Shown piece by piece: positions 41,602 through 49,558 of a stretch of DNA of 64,000 nucleotides. This DNA is from Treponema sp. (GTDB taxonomy: Bacteria > Spirochaetota > Spirochaetia > Treponematales > Treponemataceae): NCBI GenBank assembly GCA_024693045.1, contig JAILLQ010000036.1, positions 1 to 64,000 on the forward strand. Reading direction: 5' to 3'. The notes beneath the pieces are model-generated. The model searched no databases and was not told where the DNA came from. It saw only the letters and a list, made by a program, of their open reading frames with translations. The number at the start of each line of letters is the position of its first letter. Position 1 is the first letter of the stretch. The position numbers and the translations under genes were made by a program.

Positions 41602-41617
41602 TTTTAGTTATATCTAT

Positions 41618-41648
41618 AAAAAGACCTTCATCTTGAAGGTCTTTTTTT
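41618..41648 (+). terminator. Terminator of flaA
   Basis: AAGACCTTCA (41621-41630) pairs with TGAAGGTCTT (41634-41643) around a 3-nt loop, followed by a T-run. Confidence 0.9.
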
Positions 41649-41660
41649 ATTTTAAATAAA

Positions 41661-41689
41661 TTGTTATTTATGACTTTTCGGCTTACAAT
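41661..41689 (+). promoter_or_regulatory. Promoter of the RelA/SpoT-TPR gene, predicted leaderless start
   Basis: TTGTTA (41661-41666) and TACAAT (41684-41689) are 17 nt apart. Only AAACAT separates the -10 box from the ATG at 41696, and no ribosome binding site is present. Confidence 0.65.
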
Positions 41690-41695
41690 AAACAT

Positions 41696-42961
41696 ATGTC
41701 AGAAAAGAAATCAAATAACATGGATTTTAAAAAAATTCCAGCACGTACAAAAATTCAGAAAACCTATGAATCTTATAAGGACCTGCTGGAAGAAATAATG
41801 CTGTCCATAAAGATAAAACTTGCAGATAATCTAAAACTATCTTCTCAGCCAACTTACAAGGCTAGAATTAAGAGCTTTTCAAGTTATTATAAAAAGGTAT
41901 TACGACAACACCCGGAAGAGGCTGCTACATCAGATTCTCTGGTTTGCCTTACAGATATGATGGGTATTCGTATTATCTGTACTTTTCTTGAAGATATACA
42001 AATCGTATTGGGACAGATAAAAGAAATGTTCAAGGTCGTAGAAGTAGAAGTGAAGGGGGCTGAGCAAAGTTTTAAAGAATTCGGTTATGAATCCGTTCAC
42101 GTTCTTGTAAAAATACCAGAAGATTGCCTTCCAAAGAATAGAAAACCAGAATTAGTCTTGCCGGATGAACTTGTTTGCGAAATTCAAATCAGAACTATTT
42201 TGCAGGATGCCTGGGCTGAAGTTGAACATGAGCTCATTTACAAAACTGAATTTACTCCCTTTGATATGCCTTTAAGAAGAAAACTTGCTTCGATGAACGC
42301 TTCTTTAAGCTTAGCTGATATTATTTTTCAGGAAATCAGAGATTATCAAAAGAATCTTCAGTCTGAAATGTCAATGAGAAGAAAATCCTTTTACGAAAAA
42401 GCTGATGATCTTACCATTGAAGAAAAAACTCTTCATCCAAATGAAATGGTAGAAAGGATAAACCCTTATGTTCAGGGAACTATTGATGAACTCCTTCTTC
42501 AGGCAATTAAGGCCCATAATGCAGGCGATTTGGATAATGCTATTTTAATTTACACAAAAATTATCGATTCCAAACCAACGCCAAACAATGTTGTTTTGTC
42601 CGTTATTCATAAACACAGGGGTATGGCTTATTTTTCTAAAAATGATTACGAAAATGCCCTTCACGATTTTAGTGAAAGTTTTAATTATGATGAACGCTCT
42701 TTCCGTTCGATATATTACATGGGAATTGTTTATTCTATTCAAAAGGATCATGAAAAAGCCGTCGAATGTTTTTCAAAATCTCTGGAAATCAACGAATACC
42801 AAAGTCATACTTTCTACCGAAGGGCTTTGGCTTATTATGAGTTGCAGCAGTATGAAAATGCGATGAATGATGTAATTGCCGCTCAGAAATTAGGACTTGA
42901 AGAAGCGGGACTTGAAAATCTTCATTCAAAATTAGTTGAAAAATTTGATATGAAGATGTAG
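41696..42961 (+). CDS. (p)ppGpp synthetase domain protein with TPR tail
   Basis: The 421-residue protein has a RelA/SpoT nucleotidyltransferase domain (about 20-190): YKARIKSFSSYYKKVL, SLVCLTDMMGIRIICTFLED, EFGYESVHVLVKI and CEIQIRTILQDAWAEVEHELIYK. These are the substrate-binding blocks of small alarmone synthetases. No HD hydrolase domain, TGS or ACT domain is present. From about 255 to 415 there are TPR units (YFSKNDYENALHDFSESFNYDERSFRSIYYMG). TPR attachment suggests control by a protein partner (inference). The -10 box lies 6 nt before the ATG, which predicts a leaderless mRNA. Confidence 0.85.
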   Translation: MSEKKSNNMDFKKIPARTKIQKTYESYKDLLEEIMLSIKIKLADNLKLSSQPTYKARIKSFSSYYKKVLRQHPEEAATSDSLVCLTDMMGIRIICTFLEDIQIVLGQIKEMFKVVEVEVKGAEQSFKEFGYESVHVLVKIPEDCLPKNRKPELVLPDELVCEIQIRTILQDAWAEVEHELIYKTEFTPFDMPLRRKLASMNASLSLADIIFQEIRDYQKNLQSEMSMRRKSFYEKADDLTIEEKTLHPNEMVERINPYVQGTIDELLLQAIKAHNAGDLDNAILIYTKIIDSKPTPNNVVLSVIHKHRGMAYFSKNDYENALHDFSESFNYDERSFRSIYYMGIVYSIQKDHEKAVECFSKSLEINEYQSHTFYRRALAYYELQQYENAMNDVIAAQKLGLEEAGLENLHSKLVEKFDMKM

Positions 42962-42970
42962 TAAAATCTA

Positions 42971-42999
42971 TTGACTCAAATTATTGAAACTGATATATT
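42971..42999 (+). promoter_or_regulatory. Promoter of tRNA-Glu
   Basis: TTGACT (42971-42976) and TATATT (42994-42999) are 17 nt apart, 11 nt before the tRNA. Confidence 0.8.
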
Positions 43000-43010
43000 C
43001 ATATCAATAT

Positions 43011-43082
43011 GTCTCCTTCGTCTAGTGGTTAGGACATCGGGTTTTCATCCCGACAACAGCAGTTCAATTCTGCTAGGAGATG
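43011..43082 (+). tRNA. tRNA-Glu (TTC)
   Basis: The acceptor GTCTCCT pairs with AGGAGAT (one G-T end pair). The anticodon stem TCGGG/CCCGA encloses TTTTCAT with anticodon TTC, and the T-arm is AGCAGTTCAATTCTGCT. The 72 nt end in discriminator G at 43082, and CCA is not encoded. It has its own promoter and a strong terminator. Confidence 0.95.
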
Positions 43083-43088
43083 AGATTA

Positions 43089-43121
43089 AATCCCCGATAA
43101 ATTATCGGGGATTATTTTTTT
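43089..43121 (+). terminator. Terminator of tRNA-Glu, directly before the helicase ORF
   Basis: AATCCCCGATAA pairs with TTATCGGGGATT through 12 bp and a T-run follows. The next ORF starts only 6 nt after the T-run. Confidence 0.85.
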
Positions 43122-43127
43122 AACAGA

Positions 43128-45584
43128 ATGAAAGCAGAAAAGTATTTTACCCAGGAAACAATAGCCTTTATACGCAGCAAAATAAAAGAATCCTCTGACA
43201 ATGAAGTCTTTTTTACAGGACAAATAAATGAAAATGGTATAATTTTTTCTGTAAAAGTTGGTGCAAATGGAAACTCTCATTCTGTTCCAGTTAATTTCGA
43301 AGATGCCAGAAAGGCAGCTGTATTAATACATAACCATCCAAGCGGTCGACTAACTCCGTCTGATGCTGATATATCTGTAGCTTCTCACTTGAGCGAGCAG
43401 GGACTTGGTTTTTACATAATCGACAATGAGTGTTCTAATTTATACATTGTAGTTGAACCTGTTTTACCTAAAGTTGTAAAGAAGATAAACGAAGAAGAAG
43501 CCGGTCTTTATCTTTCTTCTGGGGGGCCTCTTTCTGAAATATCAGAAAATTATGAAGAAAGACCCGTTCAGATTGAACTTCTGCAGAAAATTGCCCAGGC
43601 ATTTAATAAAAATCAACTTGCCGCCTTTGAAGCGGGAACAGGTGTCGGAAAATCCTTTGCTTATTTGATTCCTTCAATAATATGGGCTATTGACAATAAA
43701 GAAAAAGTTGTCGTTTCAACTGGAACTATAAATCTTCAACAGCAGCTCTGTGAAAAGGATATTCCCCTTGCTCAAAAAATAATTGGAAGAAAGATAAAAT
43801 TTCTATTGATGAAGGGCCGACAAAATTTTATTTGCCGAAGACGTTTTGAAGATGCAATTTTACAGAGAGAACTTTTTGACGAAGATAATGAAATTTTTGA
43901 CAAATTAAAAGAATGGGTAAAATCAACTTCTAGTGGAAGTCGTAGTGAGCTACCTTTTTTGCCGCCTGAAAATCTCTGGTCTAGAATTAATTCTGAAAGC
44001 GATGCCTGTCTTGGGATGAGATGTCCTTTTCATGCGGAATGTTTTGTCATGAAAATGCGAAAGGAGGCGGCTGGAGCAGATATACTTGTTGTAAATCATC
44101 ATCTTTTGTTCGCTGATATTGAATCCAGAATGCATGGGGTCGGTTACGATGATGCAGCTGTTTTGCCACCTTACAGGCGTATTATTTTTGATGAGGCTCA
44201 CAGTATCGAAAATGCTGCAACAAGTTTCTTTAGTGAAAGTTTTAATCGTTTTAAAATAACAAAACAGTTGAATCAGCTTTACAGAAAAAGGAAAAATTCT
44301 GAAAGTGGTTTTTTGTGTACAATTGCAATTCTTTCTTCAAACGAAGAAAAAGCAATGTCCGCCTATGAACTAGTTAATAATATAAAAAATGATATTTCAA
44401 ATTTGGAATTAGCTTCTCTTGATTTGCTTCAGGATGAATACAATTTGCGTTTATATGATGCAAACGCCAGGGCTTTTGGACCGGTAATCACTCTATGTAA
44501 TACCCTGGCTCGGGATATAGACAATTTTGTTGCTCTTTGTAGGGAAGTAATGGAAGGAATAGCCGATGAAGACAAAGATATTCCTGCTTTTTTTGAAACT
44601 AAGATACTTGTAAGGCGTTTGGAAGATTGTGCTCTTTTATTAAAAGATTTTTCCCAGTGGGATGAAAAAAGAGATACTGTATTTTGGATTGCAAAGAAAA
44701 GTCTTTCAAAAGAGCTTTCTAAAGATTCTTCAGATTCTATTTATGTTACATTTACGGAAACACCCCTCGATATTGCTCCTCTTATGGCTCAAGGGGTTTT
44801 TGAACCTATGGAATCTGTAATTTGCACTTCTGCAACTTTAAAAACAGGAAGGGATTTTTCTTATTGGATGAGAAGAACTGGTTTGTCTTATTCAGAAAGC
44901 CAAAGACTTTCAATCAAGGATTTTCCTTCTCCTTTTCCTTACAATAAAAATATGCTTTTTGCAGTTCCTAGTGACGCACCTTTACCTGAGTCCGGTTATA
45001 TTTTTCAGCAATGGATTGAAAATGCCATAGTAAAATTGATTGAAGCTAGTGAAGGTCGAACTTTGGTTTTGTTTACTTCCTATGAATCTTTAAGGAGTGC
45101 TTTTAACGTAGCTTCAAGAAATTTATCAAATTTTTCAGGAGCACTATTACGACAGGGCGCTGATGATAACGCAAGGTTACTTGATAATTTTAGAAAAGAT
45201 ATAACGAGTGTGCTTTTTGCAACTGATTCTTTCTGGCAGGGAGTAGATGTCCCGGGAGAAGCCTTAAGTCAGGTTATAATTGTAAAACTGCCTTTTACAG
45301 TACCAAATGATCCTGTTTTTACAGCTAGAGCAGAGGCGATAAAAAATAGGGGAGGAAGTTCTTTTATGGAACTTAGCTTACCCGAAGCTGTTATTAAGTT
45401 CAGACAAGGCATAGGTAGATTGATGAGAAGAGGCAGTGACAGGGGAAGTGTAGTTGTTCTTGACAGAAGGCTTTATGAAAAGCACTATGGTTCTGTTTTT
45501 CTGGCAAATGTACCCGAATGTAAAAGACTTTATTCACCTCTAGACCAAGTATGTAATGCAGTTTCTGATTTTATATTCAGATAA
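43128..45584 (+). CDS. JAMM-domain / DinG-type helicase fusion
   Basis: The 818-residue protein starts with a JAMM/MPN (RadC-like) metalloprotease domain (about 1-120). It carries the Glu in NEVFFTG and the metal motif IHNHPSGRLTPSDADI (HxHPSGxLxPSxxD). Then follows a DinG/XPD-type superfamily 2 helicase: AFEAGTGVGKSFAYLIP (Walker A), four candidate iron-sulfur cysteines (QNFICRR and DACLGMRCPFHAECF), IIFDEAHSIENAA (DEAH) and FRQGIGRLMRRGSDRGSVVVLD (motif VI). DinG-type helicases unwind DNA and R-loops. JAMM domains usually cut isopeptide bonds or serve as nucleic-acid modules. The combination is not standard. No ribosome binding site is evident. Confidence 0.85.
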   Translation: MKAEKYFTQETIAFIRSKIKESSDNEVFFTGQINENGIIFSVKVGANGNSHSVPVNFEDARKAAVLIHNHPSGRLTPSDADISVASHLSEQGLGFYIIDNECSNLYIVVEPVLPKVVKKINEEEAGLYLSSGGPLSEISENYEERPVQIELLQKIAQAFNKNQLAAFEAGTGVGKSFAYLIPSIIWAIDNKEKVVVSTGTINLQQQLCEKDIPLAQKIIGRKIKFLLMKGRQNFICRRRFEDAILQRELFDEDNEIFDKLKEWVKSTSSGSRSELPFLPPENLWSRINSESDACLGMRCPFHAECFVMKMRKEAAGADILVVNHHLLFADIESRMHGVGYDDAAVLPPYRRIIFDEAHSIENAATSFFSESFNRFKITKQLNQLYRKRKNSESGFLCTIAILSSNEEKAMSAYELVNNIKNDISNLELASLDLLQDEYNLRLYDANARAFGPVITLCNTLARDIDNFVALCREVMEGIADEDKDIPAFFETKILVRRLEDCALLLKDFSQWDEKRDTVFWIAKKSLSKELSKDSSDSIYVTFTETPLDIAPLMAQGVFEPMESVICTSATLKTGRDFSYWMRRTGLSYSESQRLSIKDFPSPFPYNKNMLFAVPSDAPLPESGYIFQQWIENAIVKLIEASEGRTLVLFTSYESLRSAFNVASRNLSNFSGALLRQGADDNARLLDNFRKDITSVLFATDSFWQGVDVPGEALSQVIIVKLPFTVPNDPVFTARAEAIKNRGGSSFMELSLPEAVIKFRQGIGRLMRRGSDRGSVVVLDRRLYEKHYGSVFLANVPECKRLYSPLDQVCNAVSDFIFR

Positions 45585-45589
45585 GAAGA

Positions 45590-45618
45590 TTGACAGCGTT
45601 TTTTTTAGATTATAAAAT
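45590..45618 (+). promoter_or_regulatory. Promoter of plsC
   Basis: A perfect TTGACA (45590-45595) and TAAAAT (45613-45618) are 17 nt apart, about 34 nt before the start codon. Confidence 0.75.
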
Positions 45619-45651
45619 TGAAGACAGAAGTTTTCTTCATTGGAGTTATTT

Positions 45652-46413
45652 GTGTCTAGTTTTATTACTCTTTGCTGTCTTTTTGCATCTGTTATTCCTG
45701 CTGCCTTTTTGAATATCATTGCCTATCCATTAAGTAAAAGATGGTCTTCGGCAATTTCTCAGTACATTGTAAAAGTTCTGGCTCCTAGAGTTTTTGCAAT
45801 TCTGAACAGGTATATGGATTTTCACTTTTTCGGTTATAATGAATCGAAAAGCGTTTTGCCTCCTCAATACATAATTATTTCAAATCACCAGAGTCTTTTT
45901 GATATTCCTTGTTTTATGAAGTTTTTAAAAGAAAGGGAAGTTCGCTTTGTTGCTAAAGATAATCTTAGTCGTCACATTCCTTTAGTTTCAGAAATGTTAC
46001 GAGTTCAGCAGCATTGTATGGTACCTCGCAGAGGAAGTCCGATGATTGCGATGAAGGTGATTGAAGATTTTGGAAAGAGAGTTCTTGCTAAAAATCAGAT
46101 TCCAATTCTTTTCCCGGAAGGAACAAGAACAAGAGATGGCAATGTTGGTAAATTTTATTCCGCAGGCTTTAGAAAACTTAATGAATGTACAAAACTTCCT
46201 GTTGTAGCTTGTGCTCTTGATGGCGGTTATCAAATTAGGGATATGAACAGCATAATGACAAATTTGAGAAATGGTTCTTATAGGGTAAAAGTTCTGAAAG
46301 TTTTTGAAAGTCCTAAATCAAAGGAAGAAGAAGTAAGCATCCTTGAAGAAAGCAGATCGCTTATTCAAAAGCAGCTTGAAGAATGGCGCAAGATTCCTGC
46401 TTCTCAGCGATAG
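45652..46413 (+). CDS. plsC: 1-acyl-sn-glycerol-3-phosphate acyltransferase
   Basis: The 253-residue membrane enzyme adds the second acyl chain in phosphatidic acid synthesis. It has an N-terminal hydrophobic segment (about 1-25), the catalytic HX4D motif SNHQSLFDIP and the FPEGTRTRDG motif. CALDGG follows. The start is probably GTG at 45652 (GGAG 7 nt upstream); a TTG at 45640 would extend it by four residues. It stands alone with its own promoter and terminator. Confidence 0.9.
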   Translation: MSSFITLCCLFASVIPAAFLNIIAYPLSKRWSSAISQYIVKVLAPRVFAILNRYMDFHFFGYNESKSVLPPQYIIISNHQSLFDIPCFMKFLKEREVRFVAKDNLSRHIPLVSEMLRVQQHCMVPRRGSPMIAMKVIEDFGKRVLAKNQIPILFPEGTRTRDGNVGKFYSAGFRKLNECTKLPVVACALDGGYQIRDMNSIMTNLRNGSYRVKVLKVFESPKSKEEEVSILEESRSLIQKQLEEWRKIPASQR

Positions 46414-46420
46414 TTAAAAG

Positions 46421-46450
46421 AAAAAAGGGTTGAAAATCAACCCTTTTTTC
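46421..46450. terminator. Bidirectional terminator between plsC and zinc-ribbon gene
   Basis: AAAAAAGGGTTG pairs with CAACCCTTTTTT around a short loop, with A and T tracts on both sides. It ends plsC and the minus-strand gene at 46461. Confidence 0.85.
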
Positions 46451-46460
46451 TTTTAACAGA

Positions 46461-46634
46461 TTATTTGAAATCCTTTGGACGTCTTTCTGTGCGTTTGCAT
46501 TTAGAGCATTCAGCAACGTTCTTAAGCTTTCCTGCTTCATACAAAGTTTTCATAACAATTTCGCCTCCACAATCAGGACAAGCGAATTTCTGTGTTGCAA
46601 CAGTAGTACGAGAGTTTTTACTAGCTCCGGCCAT
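46461..46634 (-). CDS. Small zinc-ribbon protein (57 residues)
   Basis: The minus strand encodes 57 residues: an N-terminal basic, Ser/Thr-rich start (MAGASKNSRTTVATQ), then CPDC and CSKC pairs 24 residues apart and a Lys/Arg-rich end (KRTERRPKDFK). This makes one zinc ribbon. The ribosome binding site GGAGG and a near-consensus promoter (46673-46701) show it is a real gene. I do not know its function. Small zinc ribbons often bind ribosomes or RNA polymerase (inference). Confidence 0.8.
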   Translation of the reverse strand: MAGASKNSRTTVATQKFACPDCGGEIVMKTLYEAGKLKNVAECSKCKRTERRPKDFK

Positions 46635-46672
46635 GGTGTTCCTCCATAAAAGAATAATACGTATTAGGAAAT

Positions 46673-46701
46673 AATATACTGATTATGAAAAGCTTAGTCA
46701 A
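46673..46701 (-). promoter_or_regulatory. Promoter of the small zinc-ribbon gene
   Basis: On the minus strand TTGACT (46696-46701) and TATATT (46673-46678) are 17 nt apart, about 40 nt before the ATG. Confidence 0.8.
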
Positions 46702-46761
46702 TTATTGCAAAGTAAGAAGTTTTTACAGTTTTAGAGCCAAGGAATTATTTTCCCCCTACGA

Positions 46762-46790
46762 TTGACAAAAAATACCTGCTTTATTAATAT
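46762..46790 (+). promoter_or_regulatory. Promoter of rpsT
   Basis: A perfect TTGACA (46762-46767) and TAATAT (46785-46790) are 17 nt apart, with about 25 nt of leader containing GGGGG. Confidence 0.8.
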
Positions 46791-46822
46791 ATGGAAAGTT
46801 AACTTTTTTTTGGGGGTCCTCT

Positions 46823-47107
46823 TTGGCTACTAAGAAAACATCTGCAGAAAAGCGTCATGCACAGAGTGAAGTTCGCAGACTTCATAACAAGGCTATTAAA
46901 AGCACTTGTAAGACATATGCGAAGCAGTTTGTAGAAGCTGTTCATGCAAAAGACCAGGCATTGGCTGAATCAAAGCTCAAGTCACTTATCAGTGAACTCG
47001 ATTCAGCTAGAAGCAAGGGTGTTTTGACAAGAAACTCTGTTTCTCGCAAGAAGTCTCGTATGATGAAACTTTACAATGTTTCATTTGCTGCTAACACAGC
47101 GAAATAA
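46823..47107 (+). CDS. rpsT: 30S ribosomal protein S20
   Basis: S20 binds the 16S rRNA 5' and 3' minor domains early in assembly. The 94 residues begin ATKKTSAEKRHAQSEVRRLHNKAIKSTCKTY, the S20 pattern (KRhrqs..RR..N...KS..kT). They end with NSVSRKKSRMMKLYNVS. The start codon is TTG at 46823 with GGGGG 6 nt upstream; S20 often uses a weak start codon, which allows autoregulation. It is followed by its own terminator. Confidence 0.93.
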   Translation: MATKKTSAEKRHAQSEVRRLHNKAIKSTCKTYAKQFVEAVHAKDQALAESKLKSLISELDSARSKGVLTRNSVSRKKSRMMKLYNVSFAANTAK

Positions 47108-47127
47108 CTTATTAGTTATTAAAGTTA

Positions 47128-47161
47128 AATCCAGTTGTGTTTACCTCAACTGGATTTTTTT
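47128..47161 (+). terminator. Terminator of rpsT
   Basis: AAATCCAGTTG (47128-47138) pairs with CAACTGGATTT around an 8-nt loop, followed by T-run. Confidence 0.85.
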
Positions 47162-47198
47162 ATGTAAACAGTGAGGTTTTATTATGAGAGGAAAGAAA

Positions 47199-47498
47199 AT
47201 GACCAAAAATGATTTGGTCGAAGCAGTTTATTTTAAATCTGACTGCGAAAAATATTTAATCCAAGATATTATTGAAAAATTTTTAAAAGAAGTAAAAAAG
47301 TCTTTAGAAAATGGATCTACGATTGAGCTGCGTGGATTTGGAACTTTTGAACCTCGCTTAAGAAAGGGTAGAAAAGTCGCTCGTAATCCAAAAACAGGCG
47401 AAACTCTTTCTGTTGCTCCTCATTATGTTGCTGCTTTCAGGGCAGGTCAGGAGTTAAGGGAAAATATTGCAAAATTAGATGTTTCGAATAATAAATAA
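47199..47498 (+). CDS. HU/IHF-family DNA-binding protein
   Basis: The 99-residue protein matches the HU fold: MTKNDLVEAVYFKSDCEKYLIQDIIEKFLKEVKKSLENGSTIELRGFGTFEPRLRKGRKVARNPKTGETLSVAPHYVAAFRAGQEL, with GFGTF and the RNPKTGE arm that enters the DNA minor groove. It bends and compacts DNA. The ATG at 47184 (five residues earlier) also has GAGG upstream; 47199 matches usual HU starts and has GAGGAAAG before it. It precedes lnt by 3 nt. Confidence 0.9.
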   Translation: MTKNDLVEAVYFKSDCEKYLIQDIIEKFLKEVKKSLENGSTIELRGFGTFEPRLRKGRKVARNPKTGETLSVAPHYVAAFRAGQELRENIAKLDVSNNK

Positions 47499-47501
47499 GT
47501 G

Positions 47502-48941
47502 ATGTCTGAAAAAACTTTTGCAATTGGCCGAAAAGTTAGAATTATCCTCCTTGTATTAGCAGCAATACTTTTCGGTTTCTCTAATTCCTTTTTTGCATGG
47601 TTTCTTTTTCTTCCCATGCTAATTTTAGTTAAAGAACTTCCATTTAATAAACAAATTTTTTACGGTTTAGCTTACGGCTTTCTTTCCTATTTCTTCTTAC
47701 TTTTATGGATGTTGAAATTTAGTCTTTTAGCTCTTTTTGCTTCCTGTTTACTTTACGCCTTTTATTGGGCTTTAATATTTTGTCTTCTTAAATTCATTAT
47801 TAATAAATTTTCAATTTTATCAATTTTTTTAATTCCTTTTGCTATAACTCTGTTTGAATATATCCGTTCTCAGGGATTTTTGGGCTTTACTTATGGAATC
47901 AATGCTTACTCTCAGGCTGAAAATATTTACTTTATACAAGTTGCCGACTTGGTGGGGCTTTATGGACTCTCTTTTGTCCTTAATCTTTCTTCGACTTTAC
48001 TTTTTTATGCATTTTATCACTTTAAAAAGGAAAAGTTTAAAGAGCTAATCATTATTTTTATACCATTTTTAACATTAGTTTTTGGAATATACATTTATGG
48101 TTTTGTACGTATTCACCAACAAAAGAGAATCGAAAATAATGCGGAAAAAATTACTGTTTGTGCAATACAAAATAATGCAGATCCCTGGAAGGGTGGAATA
48201 GATTTTTACGAAAAGTCCCTGGACGATTTAATAGCTCTTTCTTTGAAGGCAATTGAGGAGAATCCCGATATAGAATTACTTGTATGGCCCGAAACTGCTG
48301 TTGTTCCTTCTATACTGAAACATTACGATAGTCAGGATTTGAGACGAAAACGATTAGTAAATAAGCTTCTTAATTTTATTGAAAGCCAGAAGCCTGCTTT
48401 TGTAATAGGAAATTTTAATTCAATTGATGGAAAAGATTTCAATAGTGCTTTTTATTTTTCTCCGGGAAAAAATGTAATACCTCCTAGACCCCTTCATTAT
48501 GAAAAAAAACATTTAGTTCCCTTTTGTGAGTATTTCCCTTATAAAGATTATTTTCCATATTTTTATGAAAAATTACTGAAAGGGGATACTCATATGTGGG
48601 AGCCTGGAAGTAGTGATATAGTTTTTGAGCATTCTGGTTTTAAATTTTCTACCCCTATTTGTTTTGAAGATACTTTTGATTATGATTGTCGAAGAATGGT
48701 AAAAAATGGAGCACGAGCCTTAGTAAATCTTTCTAATGATGCCTGGTCTAAAAGTTATCGCTGTCAGAAACAGCATTTGCAGGCAGCAGTATTTCGTTGT
48801 GTAGAAAATAGAGTTCCTGCAATAAGGAGCTGTTCAAGTGGCCAAACTTGCATAATAAACACTTATGGAAAAATTACATTTAGAATAAAGGCATTCGAAC
48901 AAAATTATCTTGTTGGTAAATTAGTAAAACTTGCCACTTAA
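47502..48941 (+). CDS. lnt: Apolipoprotein N-acyltransferase
   Basis: Lnt adds the third acyl chain to lipoproteins at the inner membrane. The 479-residue protein has about six membrane helices in its first 215 residues and then a carbon-nitrogen hydrolase (nitrilase) domain. The catalytic Glu is in WPETAVV, the Lys in EKKHLVPFCEYFPYK, and the Cys in TPICFEDTF. It agrees with the several lipoprotein signals in this window. A GTG directly upstream (47499) would add one residue. No clear ribosome binding site is present, so it may depend on translation of the HU gene just upstream. Confidence 0.93.
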   Translation: MSEKTFAIGRKVRIILLVLAAILFGFSNSFFAWFLFLPMLILVKELPFNKQIFYGLAYGFLSYFFLLLWMLKFSLLALFASCLLYAFYWALIFCLLKFIINKFSILSIFLIPFAITLFEYIRSQGFLGFTYGINAYSQAENIYFIQVADLVGLYGLSFVLNLSSTLLFYAFYHFKKEKFKELIIIFIPFLTLVFGIYIYGFVRIHQQKRIENNAEKITVCAIQNNADPWKGGIDFYEKSLDDLIALSLKAIEENPDIELLVWPETAVVPSILKHYDSQDLRRKRLVNKLLNFIESQKPAFVIGNFNSIDGKDFNSAFYFSPGKNVIPPRPLHYEKKHLVPFCEYFPYKDYFPYFYEKLLKGDTHMWEPGSSDIVFEHSGFKFSTPICFEDTFDYDCRRMVKNGARALVNLSNDAWSKSYRCQKQHLQAAVFRCVENRVPAIRSCSSGQTCIINTYGKITFRIKAFEQNYLVGKLVKLAT

Positions 48942-48959
48942 AAGGAAATACTATAAAAT
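48931..48959 (+). promoter_or_regulatory. Promoter of bactofilin gene 2, predicted leaderless start
   Basis: TTGCCA (48931-48936) and TAAAAT (48954-48959) are 17 nt apart and the ATG is 6 nt after the -10 box. The -35 box lies in the last codons of lnt. Confidence 0.5.
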
Positions 48960-48965
48960 CAAATT

Positions 48966-49418
48966 ATGAGCGCAGAAGAAAAAGCAGAAATTAATGAAAA
49001 AAAAGTAGATGACGAAAAACCAACACTTACAGTTTTTGGTCCTGAAACAGAATTTGATGGTGTTCTTGAATTTAGTGATGATTTAATTATTACCGGAAAG
49101 TTTAATGGTCGAATTAAGGCAAGTGGTAATCTTGAAATTGCAAAAGATTCAATTTGCAATGTAGAAAAAATTTCTGCCAAATCTATAGTTATATCTGGCT
49201 CTGTAACTGGAAATCTGGAAGCTGGAGAAAGGGTTGAAATCTGTAACGGAGGTTCTGTTTTAGGTGATATTGTTACTGCAAGGTTAAGAATCGAAAATAA
49301 TGTTGATTTTAATGGGCAGATTACAATGCTTGATAAAGAACCTGAAGAAAATCTTTTTGCCTCTAGTAGTGCAGAATACAAACAGGCAATGGTTTTACGC
49401 ACAGATATTATTGAATAA
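48966..49418 (+). CDS. Bactofilin (second copy)
   Basis: The 150-residue protein has the bactofilin beta-helix (about 18-125: LTVFGPETEFDGVLEFSDDLIITGKFNGRIKASGNLEIAKDSICNVEKISAKSIVISGSVTGNLEAGERVEICNGGSVLGDI) with charged tails at both ends. It is only moderately similar to the bactofilin at 8706 and longer in the tails, so the two may form separate filaments. It is placed after lnt with its own candidate promoter, again with 6 nt between -10 and ATG. Confidence 0.85.
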   Translation: MSAEEKAEINEKKVDDEKPTLTVFGPETEFDGVLEFSDDLIITGKFNGRIKASGNLEIAKDSICNVEKISAKSIVISGSVTGNLEAGERVEICNGGSVLGDIVTARLRIENNVDFNGQITMLDKEPEENLFASSSAEYKQAMVLRTDIIE

Positions 49419-49435
49419 AGCTAATTGTTTTTTTG

Positions 49436-49464
49436 TTGACACTTTTTGCAAAAAAGTGTATTAC
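49436..49464 (+). promoter_or_regulatory. Promoter of rho with palindromic spacer
   Basis: A perfect TTGACA (49436-49441) and TATTAC (49459-49464) are 17 nt apart. A perfect inverted repeat ACACTTTTT-GCA-AAAAAGTGT (49439-49459) fills the gap between the boxes and could be an operator or a weak hairpin. Confidence 0.7.
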
Positions 49465-49558
49465 ATAAAAAATCTTCAATTTGAAGTAGTGAAATAAAAT
49501 AAATATTCCTTGTTTATCAAATCAATTTATATAAAATCTATACATATGGAGTTTTTTA

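Noticed and set aside
46465..46674. Plus-strand ORF of 69 codons
   Set aside because: It is the antisense of the small zinc-ribbon gene, which has a ribosome binding site, promoter and conserved Cys pairs.
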